A DNA stretch of 64,000 nt from Demequina rhizosphaerae (GTDB lineage: Bacteria > Actinomycetota > Actinomycetes > Actinomycetales > Demequinaceae): assembly GCF_000971255.1 (NCBI RefSeq), contig NZ_BBMC01000003.1:1-64000 (forward strand), read 5' to 3'. The notes beneath the pieces are model-generated. The model saw only the letters and a list, made by a program, of their open reading frames with translations. It was not told where the DNA came from and did not search any database. Positions 7,883 through 17,185 of this stretch are shown here, piece by piece (positions within the stretch are counted from its first letter, which is position 1; each line of letters begins with the position of its first letter). A program made the translations under genes and the position numbers.

Positions 7883-8769
7883 CCACCACCGCCCCCGCAC
7901 CCGCCACCGACGCCCCGATGCGAGCGGGCCGCAAGCCGCTCCGCGTCCGCCTCCGTCGCGTGCCCGGGTGGATCGGGCTCGGCCTCGTGCTCCTCACGGT
8001 CGCCTACCCGATGTTCTGGATCCTCATGGGGTCCTTCAAGACGCAGCCGGAGTTCCTGTCGGAGCCGTTCTGGGCGCTGCCGCAGCAGTGGAACTTCGAC
8101 AACTACGTCTCGGCGTTCGTCGACGGCGGCCTCGGCACCTACATCCGGAACTCGGTCATCGCCGTGTTCCCGGCGCTCGCGCTCGTCATCGTCTTCGGCA
8201 CGGCCGCGGCGTTCGCGCTGCAGATCCTCGTGTGGAAGGGCCGCGGGCTGTTCCTCGTCCTGTTCCTCGCGGGGATCATGGTGCCGACGCAGATGATCCT
8301 GCTGCCGCTGTTCACGGTCTACTTCAAGCTGCACCTCACGCAGACGATGTGGCCGCTCGTCATCACGTACACCGCGATCGGGCTGCCGCTCACGGTGTTC
8401 ATGCTCGCGACGTTCATGCGCGCGATCCCGCGCGAGATCTTCGAGGCGGCCACCCTCGACGGCGCGAGCATCTGGCGCATCTTCCTCAACGTCACGGTGC
8501 CGCTCGTGCGCAACGCGATCTTCACCGTCGCGCTCGTGCAGTTCTTCTTCCTGTGGAACGACCTGCTCATCGCGCTGACGTTCATCACGAAGCAGGACCT
8601 GCGCACCATCCAGGTGGGCCTGCTCAACTTCACCGGGCAGTACGGTGCGGTCGACTACGGGCCGCTCTTCGCGGGCATCTCCGTGACGGTGTTCGGCACG
8701 CTCGCGATCTACATCTTCCTCAACCAGAAGGTGATGGCGGGACTGACCTCCGGCGCGGTGAAGGGATGA
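7879..8769 (+). CDS. Sugar ABC transporter permease (MalG/UgpE type)
   Basis: Second CUT1 permease, 296 residues and six predicted membrane helices. The N-terminus is an Ala/Thr/Pro-rich cytoplasmic extension of about 30 residues. The EAA loop EAATLDGASIWRIF is intact. The start codon overlaps the stop of the preceding permease (ATGA), and its own stop overlaps the start of the following rhamnosidase in the same way. This unbroken coupling from transporter to rhamnosidase supports import of rhamnosides followed by cytoplasmic hydrolysis. Confidence 0.92.
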   Translation: MTTTAPAPATDAPMRAGRKPLRVRLRRVPGWIGLGLVLLTVAYPMFWILMGSFKTQPEFLSEPFWALPQQWNFDNYVSAFVDGGLGTYIRNSVIAVFPALALVIVFGTAAAFALQILVWKGRGLFLVLFLAGIMVPTQMILLPLFTVYFKLHLTQTMWPLVITYTAIGLPLTVFMLATFMRAIPREIFEAATLDGASIWRIFLNVTVPLVRNAIFTVALVQFFFLWNDLLIALTFITKQDLRTIQVGLLNFTGQYGAVDYGPLFAGISVTVFGTLAIYIFLNQKVMAGLTSGAVKG

Positions 8770-11348
8770 GCGCTGTCACCGGCGTCCGCGCCGGGCTCCG
8801 TTCCGACTGCCTCGGTGCCGCCCTGCCCGCGCCGCGGGTGTCCTGGCGCATCGTGGACGCCCCGGCGGGCGCCGTCCAGGATGCCGCCGAGCTGCGCCTC
8901 GTGCGCGACGGCGAGGTCGACTCGGTCGCGCTCGACGGCGCCGACCAGAACCTCGTCGACTGGCCCTTCGCGCCCCTGCGCTCGCGCGAGCGCACCGTGC
9001 TGACGGTGCGGTCCCGCGTCGCGGGGGAGTGGACCGCGTGGAGCGCGCCCCTCGAGGTCGAGGGCGCCCTCTACGAGCCGCACGACTGGCAGGCGCCGCT
9101 CGTGATGCCGTCCGCGTCGTTCCCGCATCGCACGCGGCCGTCCTGGCTGCTGCGGGCGTCCTTCACGCTCGACGAGGCCCCCGTGCGCGCACGTCTGTAC
9201 GCCACGGCGCAGGGCGTCTTCGTACCGTCGCTCAACGGCGCGGCGGTGTCCGACGAGGTGCTCGCGCCGGGCTGGACCAGCTACGACCACCGCCTGCGCT
9301 ACCGGGTCCACGACGTCACGGCGCTGCTGCGCGCGGGTGAGAACGTGCTCGGCGCGGAGCTGGCCGACGGCTGGTTCCGCGGCAACATCGGCTTCGACGG
9401 CGGCGTGTGGGACGAGTACGGCAAGCACGTCGGCCTGCTGCTGCAGCTCGAGGTCACCGGCGCGGACGGCGTCGCGCGCATCGTCGCCCTGGACGATGCG
9501 TGGCGCACCGCACCCGGCCCCGCCACCTCGGCGGGCCTGTACGAGGGCGAGGTCCACGACGCGCGGCTGCTGCCGCCCGGGTGGGACGCGCCGGGCTTCG
9601 ACGATGCGGCGTGGACCCGGCCCGAGCTGCGGCAGGCGGACGAGCTCGCCGCGCGCCTCGAGCCCGCCATCAACGAGCCGGTGCGCGTGATCGAGACGCT
9701 CGCGCCGGTGTCCGTCGAGACGCGCCCGAACGGGCGGATCCGCCTCGACTTCGGGCAGAACATCTCGGGCGTGCTCCGCGTCCGCATCGACGCCCCCGCC
9801 GGTCGCACGGTGACCCTCCACCACGCCGAGGTGCTCGAGGACGGCGAGCTGGGCACGCGCCCGCTGCGCCGCGCCGTCTCGATCGACTCCTTCACGTCCG
9901 CCGGCGAGCCTGAGACGTGGCAGCCCCGCCACACCGTCCACGGCTTCCGCTACGCGGAGCTCGAGGGCTGGCCGGGCGAGCTGGGTGACGGGGACGTCGT
10001 CGCCGCGGTGATCCACACCGCCATGGAGCGGCGCGGCTGGTTCGCGTGCAGCGACCCGCTGCTCGAGCGGCTCCACGAGAACGTCGTGTGGAGCATGCGC
10101 GACAACTTCGTCGACCTGCCGACCGACTGCCCGCAGCGCGACGAGCGCCTCGGCTGGACCGGGGACATTCAGGTCTTCGCGCCCGCAGCCGAGTTCCTCT
10201 ACGGCGCGGACGGCGTGCTCGCGTCGTGGTTGCGCGACGTCGCCGCCCAGCAGGGGCCGGACGGCTGGGTGCCCAACTTCGTGCCGTGGCTCGAGTGCGG
10301 CTTCCCGTCGGGCGCCTCCGCCGCCTGGGGCGACGCCGCCGTCGTGGTGCCCTGGGTGATGTGGCAGCGGCGCGGCAATCGCGGCGTCCTCGAGAGGCAG
10401 TGGCCCAGCATGACCGCCTGGGTCGAGCACCTGCTGCTGCGCATCGGCGCGGACGACGTGGTCGAGGACAGCATGGAGCTCGGCGACTGGCTCGACCCGG
10501 CGGCGCCGCCCGAGGACCCGGGCGCCGCCCGCACGGACAAGTACCTGGTGGCCTCCGCGTACGCGGTGCGCTCCGCGCGGCTCGTCGCGCAGGCCGCCGA
10601 GGTCCTCGGCCGCGCGCCGGAGAGGGAGCGGTACGCCGCGGTCGCGGACCGCGTGCTCGCGGGCATGCGGCGGCGCTGGCTCGACGACCTCGACGGCCTC
10701 GCGCACGCGCCGACCGCGCTCGCGCTCGTCATCGGGTTCGACCTCGCGCGGGACGACGACGAGCAACGACGGGCCGGGGCGCTGCTCTCCGCCGCCGTCC
10801 GCGAGGGCGGGCATCGCGTGCAGACCGGTTTCGTGGGGACGCCGATCATCTGCGACGCGCTCGCCTCGACCGGCCACCTCGACGATGCCTACGCGCTGCT
10901 GCTGCAGACCGAGTGCCCGTCATGGCTCTACCCCGTGACCATGGGGGCGACCACGATCTGGGAGCGGTGGGACTCGATGCTGCCGGACGGGCGGATCAAC
11001 CCCGGCGACATGACGTCCTTCAACCACTACGCGCTCGGCGCGGTGGTGGACTTCCTGCACCGCGTGGTCGCGGGTCTCGCGCCGGCCGCGCCGGGATACC
11101 GCGAGGTCGAGATCCGGCCGCGCCCGGGCGGCGGTCTCACGTCGGCGAGCGCACGCCACCTCAGCCCGTACGGCGAGATCCACGTGTCCTGGCGCATCGT
11201 CGGCGACGAGCTCGCGCTCGACGTCGAGCTGCCCGTGGGCGTCACCGGCGTGGTGACCCTGCCCGACGGCACCACCGAGGCGGTCGCCTCGGGATCCCAC
11301 ACGTTCCGCGGCGCGGCGCGCGCCCCGAGGAAGGAGACGCTGCGATGA
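8766..11348 (+). CDS. Alpha-L-rhamnosidase, GH78
   Basis: Full-length GH78 enzyme of 860 residues with no signal peptide. An N-terminal Ig-like domain (residues about 1-110) precedes the ligand-binding beta-sandwich (A-Q-G-V-F-V-P-S-L-N-G; DGWFRGNIGF). The (alpha/alpha)6 barrel carries the canonical DCPQRDERLGWTGD near residues 453-466, where the Glu of DER is the expected acid catalyst. Conserved barrel elements such as GATTIWERWDSM and FNHYALGAV follow. Translation is coupled to the upstream permease. Compared with the 797-residue paralogue at 887-3280 it has the extra N-terminal domain and the standard motif, so the two may differ in linkage or aglycone preference. Confidence 0.93.
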   Translation: MSAVTGVRAGLRSDCLGAALPAPRVSWRIVDAPAGAVQDAAELRLVRDGEVDSVALDGADQNLVDWPFAPLRSRERTVLTVRSRVAGEWTAWSAPLEVEGALYEPHDWQAPLVMPSASFPHRTRPSWLLRASFTLDEAPVRARLYATAQGVFVPSLNGAAVSDEVLAPGWTSYDHRLRYRVHDVTALLRAGENVLGAELADGWFRGNIGFDGGVWDEYGKHVGLLLQLEVTGADGVARIVALDDAWRTAPGPATSAGLYEGEVHDARLLPPGWDAPGFDDAAWTRPELRQADELAARLEPAINEPVRVIETLAPVSVETRPNGRIRLDFGQNISGVLRVRIDAPAGRTVTLHHAEVLEDGELGTRPLRRAVSIDSFTSAGEPETWQPRHTVHGFRYAELEGWPGELGDGDVVAAVIHTAMERRGWFACSDPLLERLHENVVWSMRDNFVDLPTDCPQRDERLGWTGDIQVFAPAAEFLYGADGVLASWLRDVAAQQGPDGWVPNFVPWLECGFPSGASAAWGDAAVVVPWVMWQRRGNRGVLERQWPSMTAWVEHLLLRIGADDVVEDSMELGDWLDPAAPPEDPGAARTDKYLVASAYAVRSARLVAQAAEVLGRAPERERYAAVADRVLAGMRRRWLDDLDGLAHAPTALALVIGFDLARDDDEQRRAGALLSAAVREGGHRVQTGFVGTPIICDALASTGHLDDAYALLLQTECPSWLYPVTMGATTIWERWDSMLPDGRINPGDMTSFNHYALGAVVDFLHRVVAGLAPAAPGYREVEIRPRPGGGLTSASARHLSPYGEIHVSWRIVGDELALDVELPVGVTGVVTLPDGTTEAVASGSHTFRGAARAPRKETLR

Positions 11349-12415
11349 GCGGCGAGCGTTACACGAGCTTCCGACCCGGCCAGGAGTGGCTCGACACGTC
11401 CGGCAGCCCGATCCAGGCCCACGGCGGATCGATCATCGCGGTCGACAGCACGTACTACTGGTACGGCGAGAACAAGGAGCGCACCACCCCCGGCTCCGGC
11501 ATCTGGCACTGGGGCGTGCGCTGCTACTCCTCGACGGACCTCTACAACTGGACCGACGAGGGCGTGATCATCCCTCCCGACGAGGATGACCCCGCCTCGC
11601 CGCTGCACCCGGGCCGCGGCATGGACAGGCCCCACATCGTCCACAACCCGCACACCGGGAAGTACGTGTGCTGGATCAAGGTGATGTCCGGCTCGGTGCA
11701 GCTGTCGACCACGCTGGTCGCGGACTCGATCCTGGGCCCGTACACCAAGGCCAAGGTCGACTTCCGTCCGCTCGGCATGTACGCGGGCGACTTCGACCTC
11801 GTGGTCGACCCCGAGGACGGCAAGGGCTACTACGTCTTCGAGCGCGTCCACTCGGAGCTCATCATCGCCGACCTCACGGACGACTTCACGGACGTCACGG
11901 GGTACTACTCGACGCACTTCCACCACGGGCGGCCGCCGTTCACGCGCGAGGCGCCCGCGCATCTCCGCCGCCACGGCCGCCACTACCTGGTGACGAGCGG
12001 CACCACGGGGTACTACCCCAACGCCTCGGAGGTGGCGACGGCGCGCACCATGCACGGGCCGTGGACCATCGTGGGCGACCCGCACCCGGACGATGCGTCA
12101 CGCACCTCGTACCGCACGCAGGTGAGCTCCGTGTTCAAGGTGCCCGACCGGGACGTCTACATCGCGCTGGGCGACCGCTGGCTGCCCGACTACGAGGCCG
12201 ACGGCGCCGAGGCGTACGACCTGTTCGACGAGTACTTCGCGAAGATCGAGGCGGGGATGCCCGACACGGGCATGCGCGAGCTCACCGTGCCGGATCCGTC
12301 GCGGGCCCGCTACGTGTGGCTCCCCATCCGCTTCGCCGACGACGGCCGGGTCCTCATCGACTGGCACGACGAATGGACGCTCGAGGACACGGGACACGCG
12401 CCGGGCGGGCGCTGA
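11345..12415 (+). CDS. GH43-like glycosidase
   Basis: 356-residue protein with the five-bladed beta-propeller features of GH43/GH117-type enzymes. The opening IQAHGGSIIAVDSTYYWYGE is typical of family members related to exo-beta-1,3-galactanases. It continues with M-D-R-P-H-I-V-H-N, a Y-A-G-D-F-D-L-V-V-D segment and a final D-W-H-D-E-W strand. There is no signal peptide. It is the last gene of the transporter-rhamnosidase operon, coupled by ATGA. It probably removes galactose, arabinose or another sugar from imported rhamnogalacturonan-type fragments; the exact specificity cannot be read from sequence. Confidence 0.75.
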   Translation: MSGERYTSFRPGQEWLDTSGSPIQAHGGSIIAVDSTYYWYGENKERTTPGSGIWHWGVRCYSSTDLYNWTDEGVIIPPDEDDPASPLHPGRGMDRPHIVHNPHTGKYVCWIKVMSGSVQLSTTLVADSILGPYTKAKVDFRPLGMYAGDFDLVVDPEDGKGYYVFERVHSELIIADLTDDFTDVTGYYSTHFHHGRPPFTREAPAHLRRHGRHYLVTSGTTGYYPNASEVATARTMHGPWTIVGDPHPDDASRTSYRTQVSSVFKVPDRDVYIALGDRWLPDYEADGAEAYDLFDEYFAKIEAGMPDTGMRELTVPDPSRARYVWLPIRFADDGRVLIDWHDEWTLEDTGHAPGGR

Positions 12416-12431
12416 GGCTCCGGGACCTACG

Positions 12432-13496
12432 ATGAGCGGCATGGCTGATGGGGGCGTGGGAGCGGGCACGGGTAGGCGCGCAGTGCGCCGCACCAGCATC
12501 GCCGACGTCGCCCGTCTCGCCGGGGTGTCGCAGGGCACCGTCTCGAACGTGCTCAACCACCCCGACCGGGTGTCGGGTGACACGCTCGCGCGCGTCCAGG
12601 AGGCGATCGCGCTGCTGGACTTCGTGCCGCACGGGCCCGCCCGGTCCCTCGCGGCGGGGTCGACGCGCGCGCTCGGCCTCATCCTGTCCGACCTCACGAA
12701 CTCGCTCTTCGTCGACATCGGCCGGGGGGTCGAGAGCGTCGCGTGGGAGCGCCAGGCCTTCGTGCTCATCGCGAACACCGACAGCGACCTCGCGCGCGAG
12801 CGGCAGTACCTCGCGACTTTCGACGCGAGCCAGACCCTCGCGACCCTGGTGACCATCAACGACGCGAGCCACTACCAGCAGCTCGTCGACCTGCATCGTC
12901 CCGGCCGGCCGCTGGTCTTCCTCAACTACCGCGGCCCGGCGCGGGGCCACTGCACCGTGGACATGGACAACCGCCACGGCGCACGGCTCGCGGCGCGCCA
13001 CCTCATCGAGACCGGACGTCGCCGGCTCGCGATCGTCGGGGGCCCGATGATGCTGCAGCCAGTCGCGGAGCGCGTCGAGGGCTTCACGGAGGAGGCCTCC
13101 GCGGCGGGGGTCGCGCTCTTCCACGAGAGCGTTGCCGACCTCGACCGCTCGCACGGCTTCGCGGCGGGCCTCGCGCTGCGCGCGCGCGTCGAGGCCGGGG
13201 AGATCGACGGCATCTTCGCGGTCGCCGACCTCGTCGCGGCGGGCGTGGCGCAGGGTCTCGCCACATCGTCGTCCATCGAGATCCCGCGGGACGTGGGCAT
13301 CGTGGGGTACGACGACAACCGCGCGTCGTGGGACAGCCCCCTGCCGCTCACGACCCTCCGCCAGCCGGGCGCCGCCATGGGTGCGGCCGGAGCCGAGCTC
13401 GCCTTCGCGGAGATCGAGGACCCGGCCCACGAGCACCGGTCCGTCACGCTCGAGCCGGAGCTCGTGGTGCGGCGCTCGACCGTCGACCCGGGCTGA
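12432..13496 (+). CDS. LacI-family regulator, first of a tandem pair
   Basis: 354 residues. The N-terminal helix-turn-helix is TSIADVARLAGVSQGTVSNV with hinge helix region PARSLAAGSTRALG, followed by a periplasmic-binding-protein-like sensor domain (NYRG, DMDNRHGARLAARHL, VGYDDN). It starts 16 bases after the GH43-like gene, so it may be co-transcribed with the uptake operon. A downstream ATG at 12441 is an alternative start. It is closely related to the next gene: both share the blocks VSNVLNHP/VSHVLNHP, DNRxGA, VAERVEGF/IEERLAGF and YDDNxAxWDSPLP, which points to a local duplication. Confidence 0.9.
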   Translation: MSGMADGGVGAGTGRRAVRRTSIADVARLAGVSQGTVSNVLNHPDRVSGDTLARVQEAIALLDFVPHGPARSLAAGSTRALGLILSDLTNSLFVDIGRGVESVAWERQAFVLIANTDSDLARERQYLATFDASQTLATLVTINDASHYQQLVDLHRPGRPLVFLNYRGPARGHCTVDMDNRHGARLAARHLIETGRRRLAIVGGPMMLQPVAERVEGFTEEASAAGVALFHESVADLDRSHGFAAGLALRARVEAGEIDGIFAVADLVAAGVAQGLATSSSIEIPRDVGIVGYDDNRASWDSPLPLTTLRQPGAAMGAAGAELAFAEIEDPAHEHRSVTLEPELVVRRSTVDPG

Positions 13497-13606
13497 TCCG
13501 CCCCAGCCTCATCGGTTGTCCGGCTCCGCTGCCGCGCGCCCGCCGACCAGGGCGGACGCGCCCGTACCTGCCGTGAAGGCCGGCTCACGGCCCCTAGAGT
13601 GAGGGC

Positions 13607-14671
13607 ATGGTCCGGGACAACGGGGGTGGACGGCCTGCCGTCGCGCAGCGCTCCAGCATGGCCGACGTCGCGGCGCTCGCGGGGGTCTCCAAGGGGACCG
13701 TGTCCCACGTCCTCAACCATCCCGAGCGGGTGTCGCCGGCGACGCGCGAGCGCGTCGAGGCCGCGATCGAGAAGCTGCGGTTCGTCCCGCACGGCACCGC
13801 CCGGTCGCTCGCGATCGGCAGCATGCCGGCCCTCGGGGTGGTGCTCTCCGACATCTCCAACTCGCTGTTCGTGGACCTGCTGGAAGGCGTCGAGCGGGCC
13901 GCGCAGGAGCGCGGTGCCTACGTCCTCATCGCGAACTCGTACACCGACCTGCGGCGCGAGCGCCGCTACATGGAGATGTTCGAGTCCGTGCGGACGCTCG
14001 GGAACCTCGTCACCATCAACTCCCAGCACCACTACGCGAACCTCGTGCGCGACCGCGACCGCGACGGCCACCAGCCGCTCGTCTTCCTCAACTACCGCGG
14101 CGAGGACGACCGCTTCTGCTTCGTCCACGCCGACAACCGTGCCGGCGGCGCGATGGTCGCCCGCCACCTCGTCGAGACGGGCCGGCGCAACATCGCCGTC
14201 GTGACCACGCCGTGGCACCTGCAACCGATCGAGGAGCGGCTCGCCGGATTCGAGGAGGCCATCGCCGGCACGGGTGCGCGCATCGTCAGCCGCGAGTCGT
14301 GCGAGCAGATCCACCGCGCCGACGGCTGGCGCGTGGGACGCGCGCTGCTCCCGCGGATCAGGTCGGGCGAGGTCGACGCGGTCTTCGCCGTGGCCGACCT
14401 GGTGGCGGCCGGCATCGCCCAGGCGCTCGCGGACGATCCGGGCATCCGCATCCCCGAGGACGTCGCGATCGTCGGATACGACGACAACCAGGCCGCGTGG
14501 GACAGCCCGCTGCCGATCACGACCGTGCGGCAGCCCGGCGAGGGGATGGGGGCCACCGGGGTCCAGCTCGTCTACGAGGAGCTGAACGACCCGACCCACG
14601 AGCACCGCGTGGTGCGGCTCGGCCCCGAGCTCGTGGTCCGCGCCAGCTCGGTCCCGCGCGCCGCGGCCTGA
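13607..14671 (+). CDS. LacI-family regulator, second of a tandem pair
   Basis: 354 residues, the same length as its upstream paralogue. The helix-turn-helix is SSMADVAALAGVSKGTVSHV, and the sensor domain includes NYRGEDDRF and VGYDDNQAAWDSPLP. TAGAGT (13595-13600) lies 6 bases before the ATG and no ribosome site is present, so it probably has its own promoter and a leaderless message. The recognition helix differs from the first copy (K-G-T-V-S-H against Q-G-T-V-S-N), so operator or effector specificity may have separated. The GH3 gene downstream is a likely target. Confidence 0.9.
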   Translation: MVRDNGGGRPAVAQRSSMADVAALAGVSKGTVSHVLNHPERVSPATRERVEAAIEKLRFVPHGTARSLAIGSMPALGVVLSDISNSLFVDLLEGVERAAQERGAYVLIANSYTDLRRERRYMEMFESVRTLGNLVTINSQHHYANLVRDRDRDGHQPLVFLNYRGEDDRFCFVHADNRAGGAMVARHLVETGRRNIAVVTTPWHLQPIEERLAGFEEAIAGTGARIVSRESCEQIHRADGWRVGRALLPRIRSGEVDAVFAVADLVAAGIAQALADDPGIRIPEDVAIVGYDDNQAAWDSPLPITTVRQPGEGMGATGVQLVYEELNDPTHEHRVVRLGPELVVRASSVPRAAA

Positions 14672-14764
14672 CCCGCGCGAGGCGCCTCCGCCGCGTACCC
14701 CACGCCCTCGGTCTTGACGCGGTTCAGGCCAGAGCGAGCAGCATCGCCACGGCGATCCTGGCGT

Positions 14765-14776
14765 GTGAACGTTAAC
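14765..14776. promoter_or_regulatory. Near-palindrome GTGAACGTTAAC, possible second operator
   Basis: The arms of GTGAACGTTAAC match except at one pair, around an AACGTT core, resembling LacI-family operators but not the TTGAA type. It lies between the second LacI gene and the GH3 promoter and could be that regulator's own site. Confidence 0.35.
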
Positions 14777-14822
14777 CCATTCTTCCAGGCAGAACGCTGT
14801 GCCTTCGCAATCCGCACATATG

Positions 14823-14874
14823 TTGCAGGCGTCCTGGGGCGCTGCTAGGTTCGGCAGTGGTTGAACCGATTCAA
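14823..14874 (+). promoter_or_regulatory. Promoter and operator of the GH3 gene
   Basis: TTGCAG (14823-14828), a 17-base spacer and TAGGTT (14846-14851) are followed by the operator TTGAACCGATTCAA (14861-14874). The layout repeats that of the transporter and rhamnose operons. Confidence 0.8.
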
Positions 14875-14909
14875 CCGCAGGCATTCCTCAATGGCGAGAG
14901 AAGGAGCCC

Positions 14910-17126
14910 ATGTCCACTTCGACACCCCACACGAGGCGGAGGGGCGGCCTGCGGGCGGCCCTCGTCGCCGCCTCGGCCGGCGCGCTGCTCGTGCCGGTCG
15001 CCACCCTCCCAGCGACCGCGGCCGAGGAGGCCGAGGTCGACTGCTCGACCGTCCCCTGGATGGACACGAGCCTGTCCGCGGAGGCGCGCGCCGCCGCCCT
15101 GCTCGACGCGAGCACGCAGGAGCAGATCTACCGGTGGCTCGTGGAGCAGCCGGCCAACAGCCCGCAGCAGACCACCTTCGGGGGCGTGACGTACCCCGAG
15201 CAGGTGCCGTGCACCCCCACGGTGGTCTACACCGACGGCCCCGACGGCATCCGCTTCCAGGACGGGGTCACCGCCTTCCCGGCGACCCTCGCGCTGGCCG
15301 CGAGCTTCGACCTGGACCTCGCGGAGCTGAAGGGCGCCGCCCAGGCGGATGAGGCCTTCGACAAGGGCAAGAACGTCATCCTCGGCCCCGGCATCGCCAG
15401 CGGCCGCACCCCGCTGTCGGGACGCACGCCCGAGTACCTGGGGGAGGACGCCGTGCTGAGCGGGCTCATGGCCGCGGCCGGTGTCATCGGCATCGAGGAG
15501 GGCAACGACCCGGACAAGGCGGTGCTCGCGGACCTCAAGCACTACGTGGCGAACGAGCAGGAGACCGACCGCTCGCGCAGCTCCTCCAACCTCGACGAGC
15601 GCACGCTTCGCGAGATCTACTCGCTGCCGTTCGAGATCGCGATCGACCGCAGCGATCCCTCGTCGGTGATGTGCTCGTACAACCAGATCAACGGCGTGTA
15701 CGCGTGCGAGAATCCGGTGCTCGAGGACGTCCTCAAGGACGACGTGGGCTTCGACGGCTACGTGGTGAGCGACTTCGGCGCCGTCCACTCGACGGCGGCG
15801 TCGCTCAACGCGGGCATGGACCAGGAGCTCAACCGCCCGCGGTACTTCACGCCGGCCCTCCTGGACGCCGCGCTCGACGCCGGTGAGATCACCCAGGAGC
15901 GCGTCGAGGAGGCGGCGATGCGGGTCGTCGTCGCGTACATCGACGGCGGCCTTTTCGACCACCCGCTCGCGGACGAGCCGGTGGCGGACGCCTCCACCCC
16001 GGAGCACAAGGCCATCGCGCTGGAGATGGCGCAGTCGGGCTCGGTGCTGCTGACCAACGACGGCACCCTGCCGCTCGCGGAGGACACCACCGTCGCCCTC
16101 ATTGGGCCGACGGCGGCTCTGGACCCGGATGCGGACGTGGACGCCGGCACGGTGTGCGCGCTCCCGTGGCGGTTCAGCGGAGGCACCACGCTCACCTGCG
16201 AGGACATGGTGGCGCCGCTCGACGCGTTCACCGACCGCGGCGTGGACGTCGTGTTCGACGACGGCAGCGACCTTGCCGCCGCCGCCGAGACGGCTGCCGC
16301 CGCGGACGTCGCCATCGTCTTCGGCTACAAGACGAACGGGGAGTTCTCCGACCCTGCCGACCTCGCGCTCATGGGCGACGGAGACGCGCTCATCGAGGCG
16401 GTCGCCGCGGCCAACGACGAGACGGTGGTCGTGCTCACCACGGGCACCGCGGTCGAGATGCCGTGGGTCGACGACGTGTCGGCCATCCTCGAGATGTGGT
16501 ACCCGGGCGAGGTCTTCGGACCCGCGCTCGCGTCCCTCGTCTACGGCGACGTGTCGCCGTCGGGCAGGCTGCCGATGACGTTCCCCGCGTCGATCGAGGA
16601 CGGTCCTCTCCTCACCGAGGAGCAGTACCCCGGCATCACCGACGAGGACGGCATCCGGCAGGTGGACTACACCGAGGGCCTCGAGGTCGGCTACCGCTGG
16701 TGGGAGGCCAACGATGTCGAGCCGCTGTTCGAGTTCGGCCACGGCCTCACCTACTCGGAGTTCGACTACTCGAAGCTCCAGGTGACGCCCACCGAGCACA
16801 AGGGGTCGAACGACCTGCGGGTGCGGTTCCGGCTCACCAACACCGGTGACGCCACGGCGACCGAGGTGGCCCAGGTCTACCTCGAGTTGCCCGCCACCGC
16901 CGACGAGCCGTCGAAGCGGCTCGCGGGCTGGGCGCGGGTCACGCTCGATCCGGGCGAGCACCAGAACGTCCAGGTGACGTTCACCGCGGAGGATCTCGAG
17001 GACCTGCACCTCCTCGAGTACTACGACACGGACGCGGGCGGATGGGTGACCCCCACCGGCACCTTCACCGTCCACGTCGGCGGCTCGGTCGACACGGTCC
17101 TCACGGACACGTTCACCGAGAAGTAG
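14910..17126 (+). CDS. Secreted GH3 glycoside hydrolase
   Basis: 738 residues. A signal peptide (RRRGG, then a hydrophobic stretch, cleavage near A-T-A-A, residue about 38) directs export. The GH3 N-terminal barrel shows VVYTDGPDGIR and DLKHYVANEQE, with the nucleophile Asp288 in VVSDFGAVHS. The second alpha/beta domain holds TGTAVEMPW and the PSGRLPMTFP segment. The C-terminal fibronectin-III-like domain starts near GHGLTYSEFDYS. ATG 14910 follows AGAAGGAGCCC. Family members include beta-glucosidases, xylosidases and arabinofuranosidases; the substrate is not determined. Placement under a rhamnose-regulon operator suggests it trims rhamnose-bearing plant glycans outside the cell. Confidence 0.88.
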   Translation: MSTSTPHTRRRGGLRAALVAASAGALLVPVATLPATAAEEAEVDCSTVPWMDTSLSAEARAAALLDASTQEQIYRWLVEQPANSPQQTTFGGVTYPEQVPCTPTVVYTDGPDGIRFQDGVTAFPATLALAASFDLDLAELKGAAQADEAFDKGKNVILGPGIASGRTPLSGRTPEYLGEDAVLSGLMAAAGVIGIEEGNDPDKAVLADLKHYVANEQETDRSRSSSNLDERTLREIYSLPFEIAIDRSDPSSVMCSYNQINGVYACENPVLEDVLKDDVGFDGYVVSDFGAVHSTAASLNAGMDQELNRPRYFTPALLDAALDAGEITQERVEEAAMRVVVAYIDGGLFDHPLADEPVADASTPEHKAIALEMAQSGSVLLTNDGTLPLAEDTTVALIGPTAALDPDADVDAGTVCALPWRFSGGTTLTCEDMVAPLDAFTDRGVDVVFDDGSDLAAAAETAAAADVAIVFGYKTNGEFSDPADLALMGDGDALIEAVAAANDETVVVLTTGTAVEMPWVDDVSAILEMWYPGEVFGPALASLVYGDVSPSGRLPMTFPASIEDGPLLTEEQYPGITDEDGIRQVDYTEGLEVGYRWWEANDVEPLFEFGHGLTYSEFDYSKLQVTPTEHKGSNDLRVRFRLTNTGDATATEVAQVYLELPATADEPSKRLAGWARVTLDPGEHQNVQVTFTAEDLEDLHLLEYYDTDAGGWVTPTGTFTVHVGGSVDTVLTDTFTEK

Positions 17127-17134
17127 GGGGAAGG

Positions 17135-17169
17135 CGAGGGGCCCGGGGCTGACAGCCCCGGGCCCCTCG
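17135..17169. terminator. Bidirectional terminator between convergent genes
   Basis: CGAGGGGCCCGGGGCT (17135-17150) and its exact complement (17154-17169) flank a GAC loop. It lies between the stops of the GH3 gene and the lactate dehydrogenase gene and can serve both. Confidence 0.82.
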
Positions 17170-17185
17170 TCGGCTCCGGATCCGC

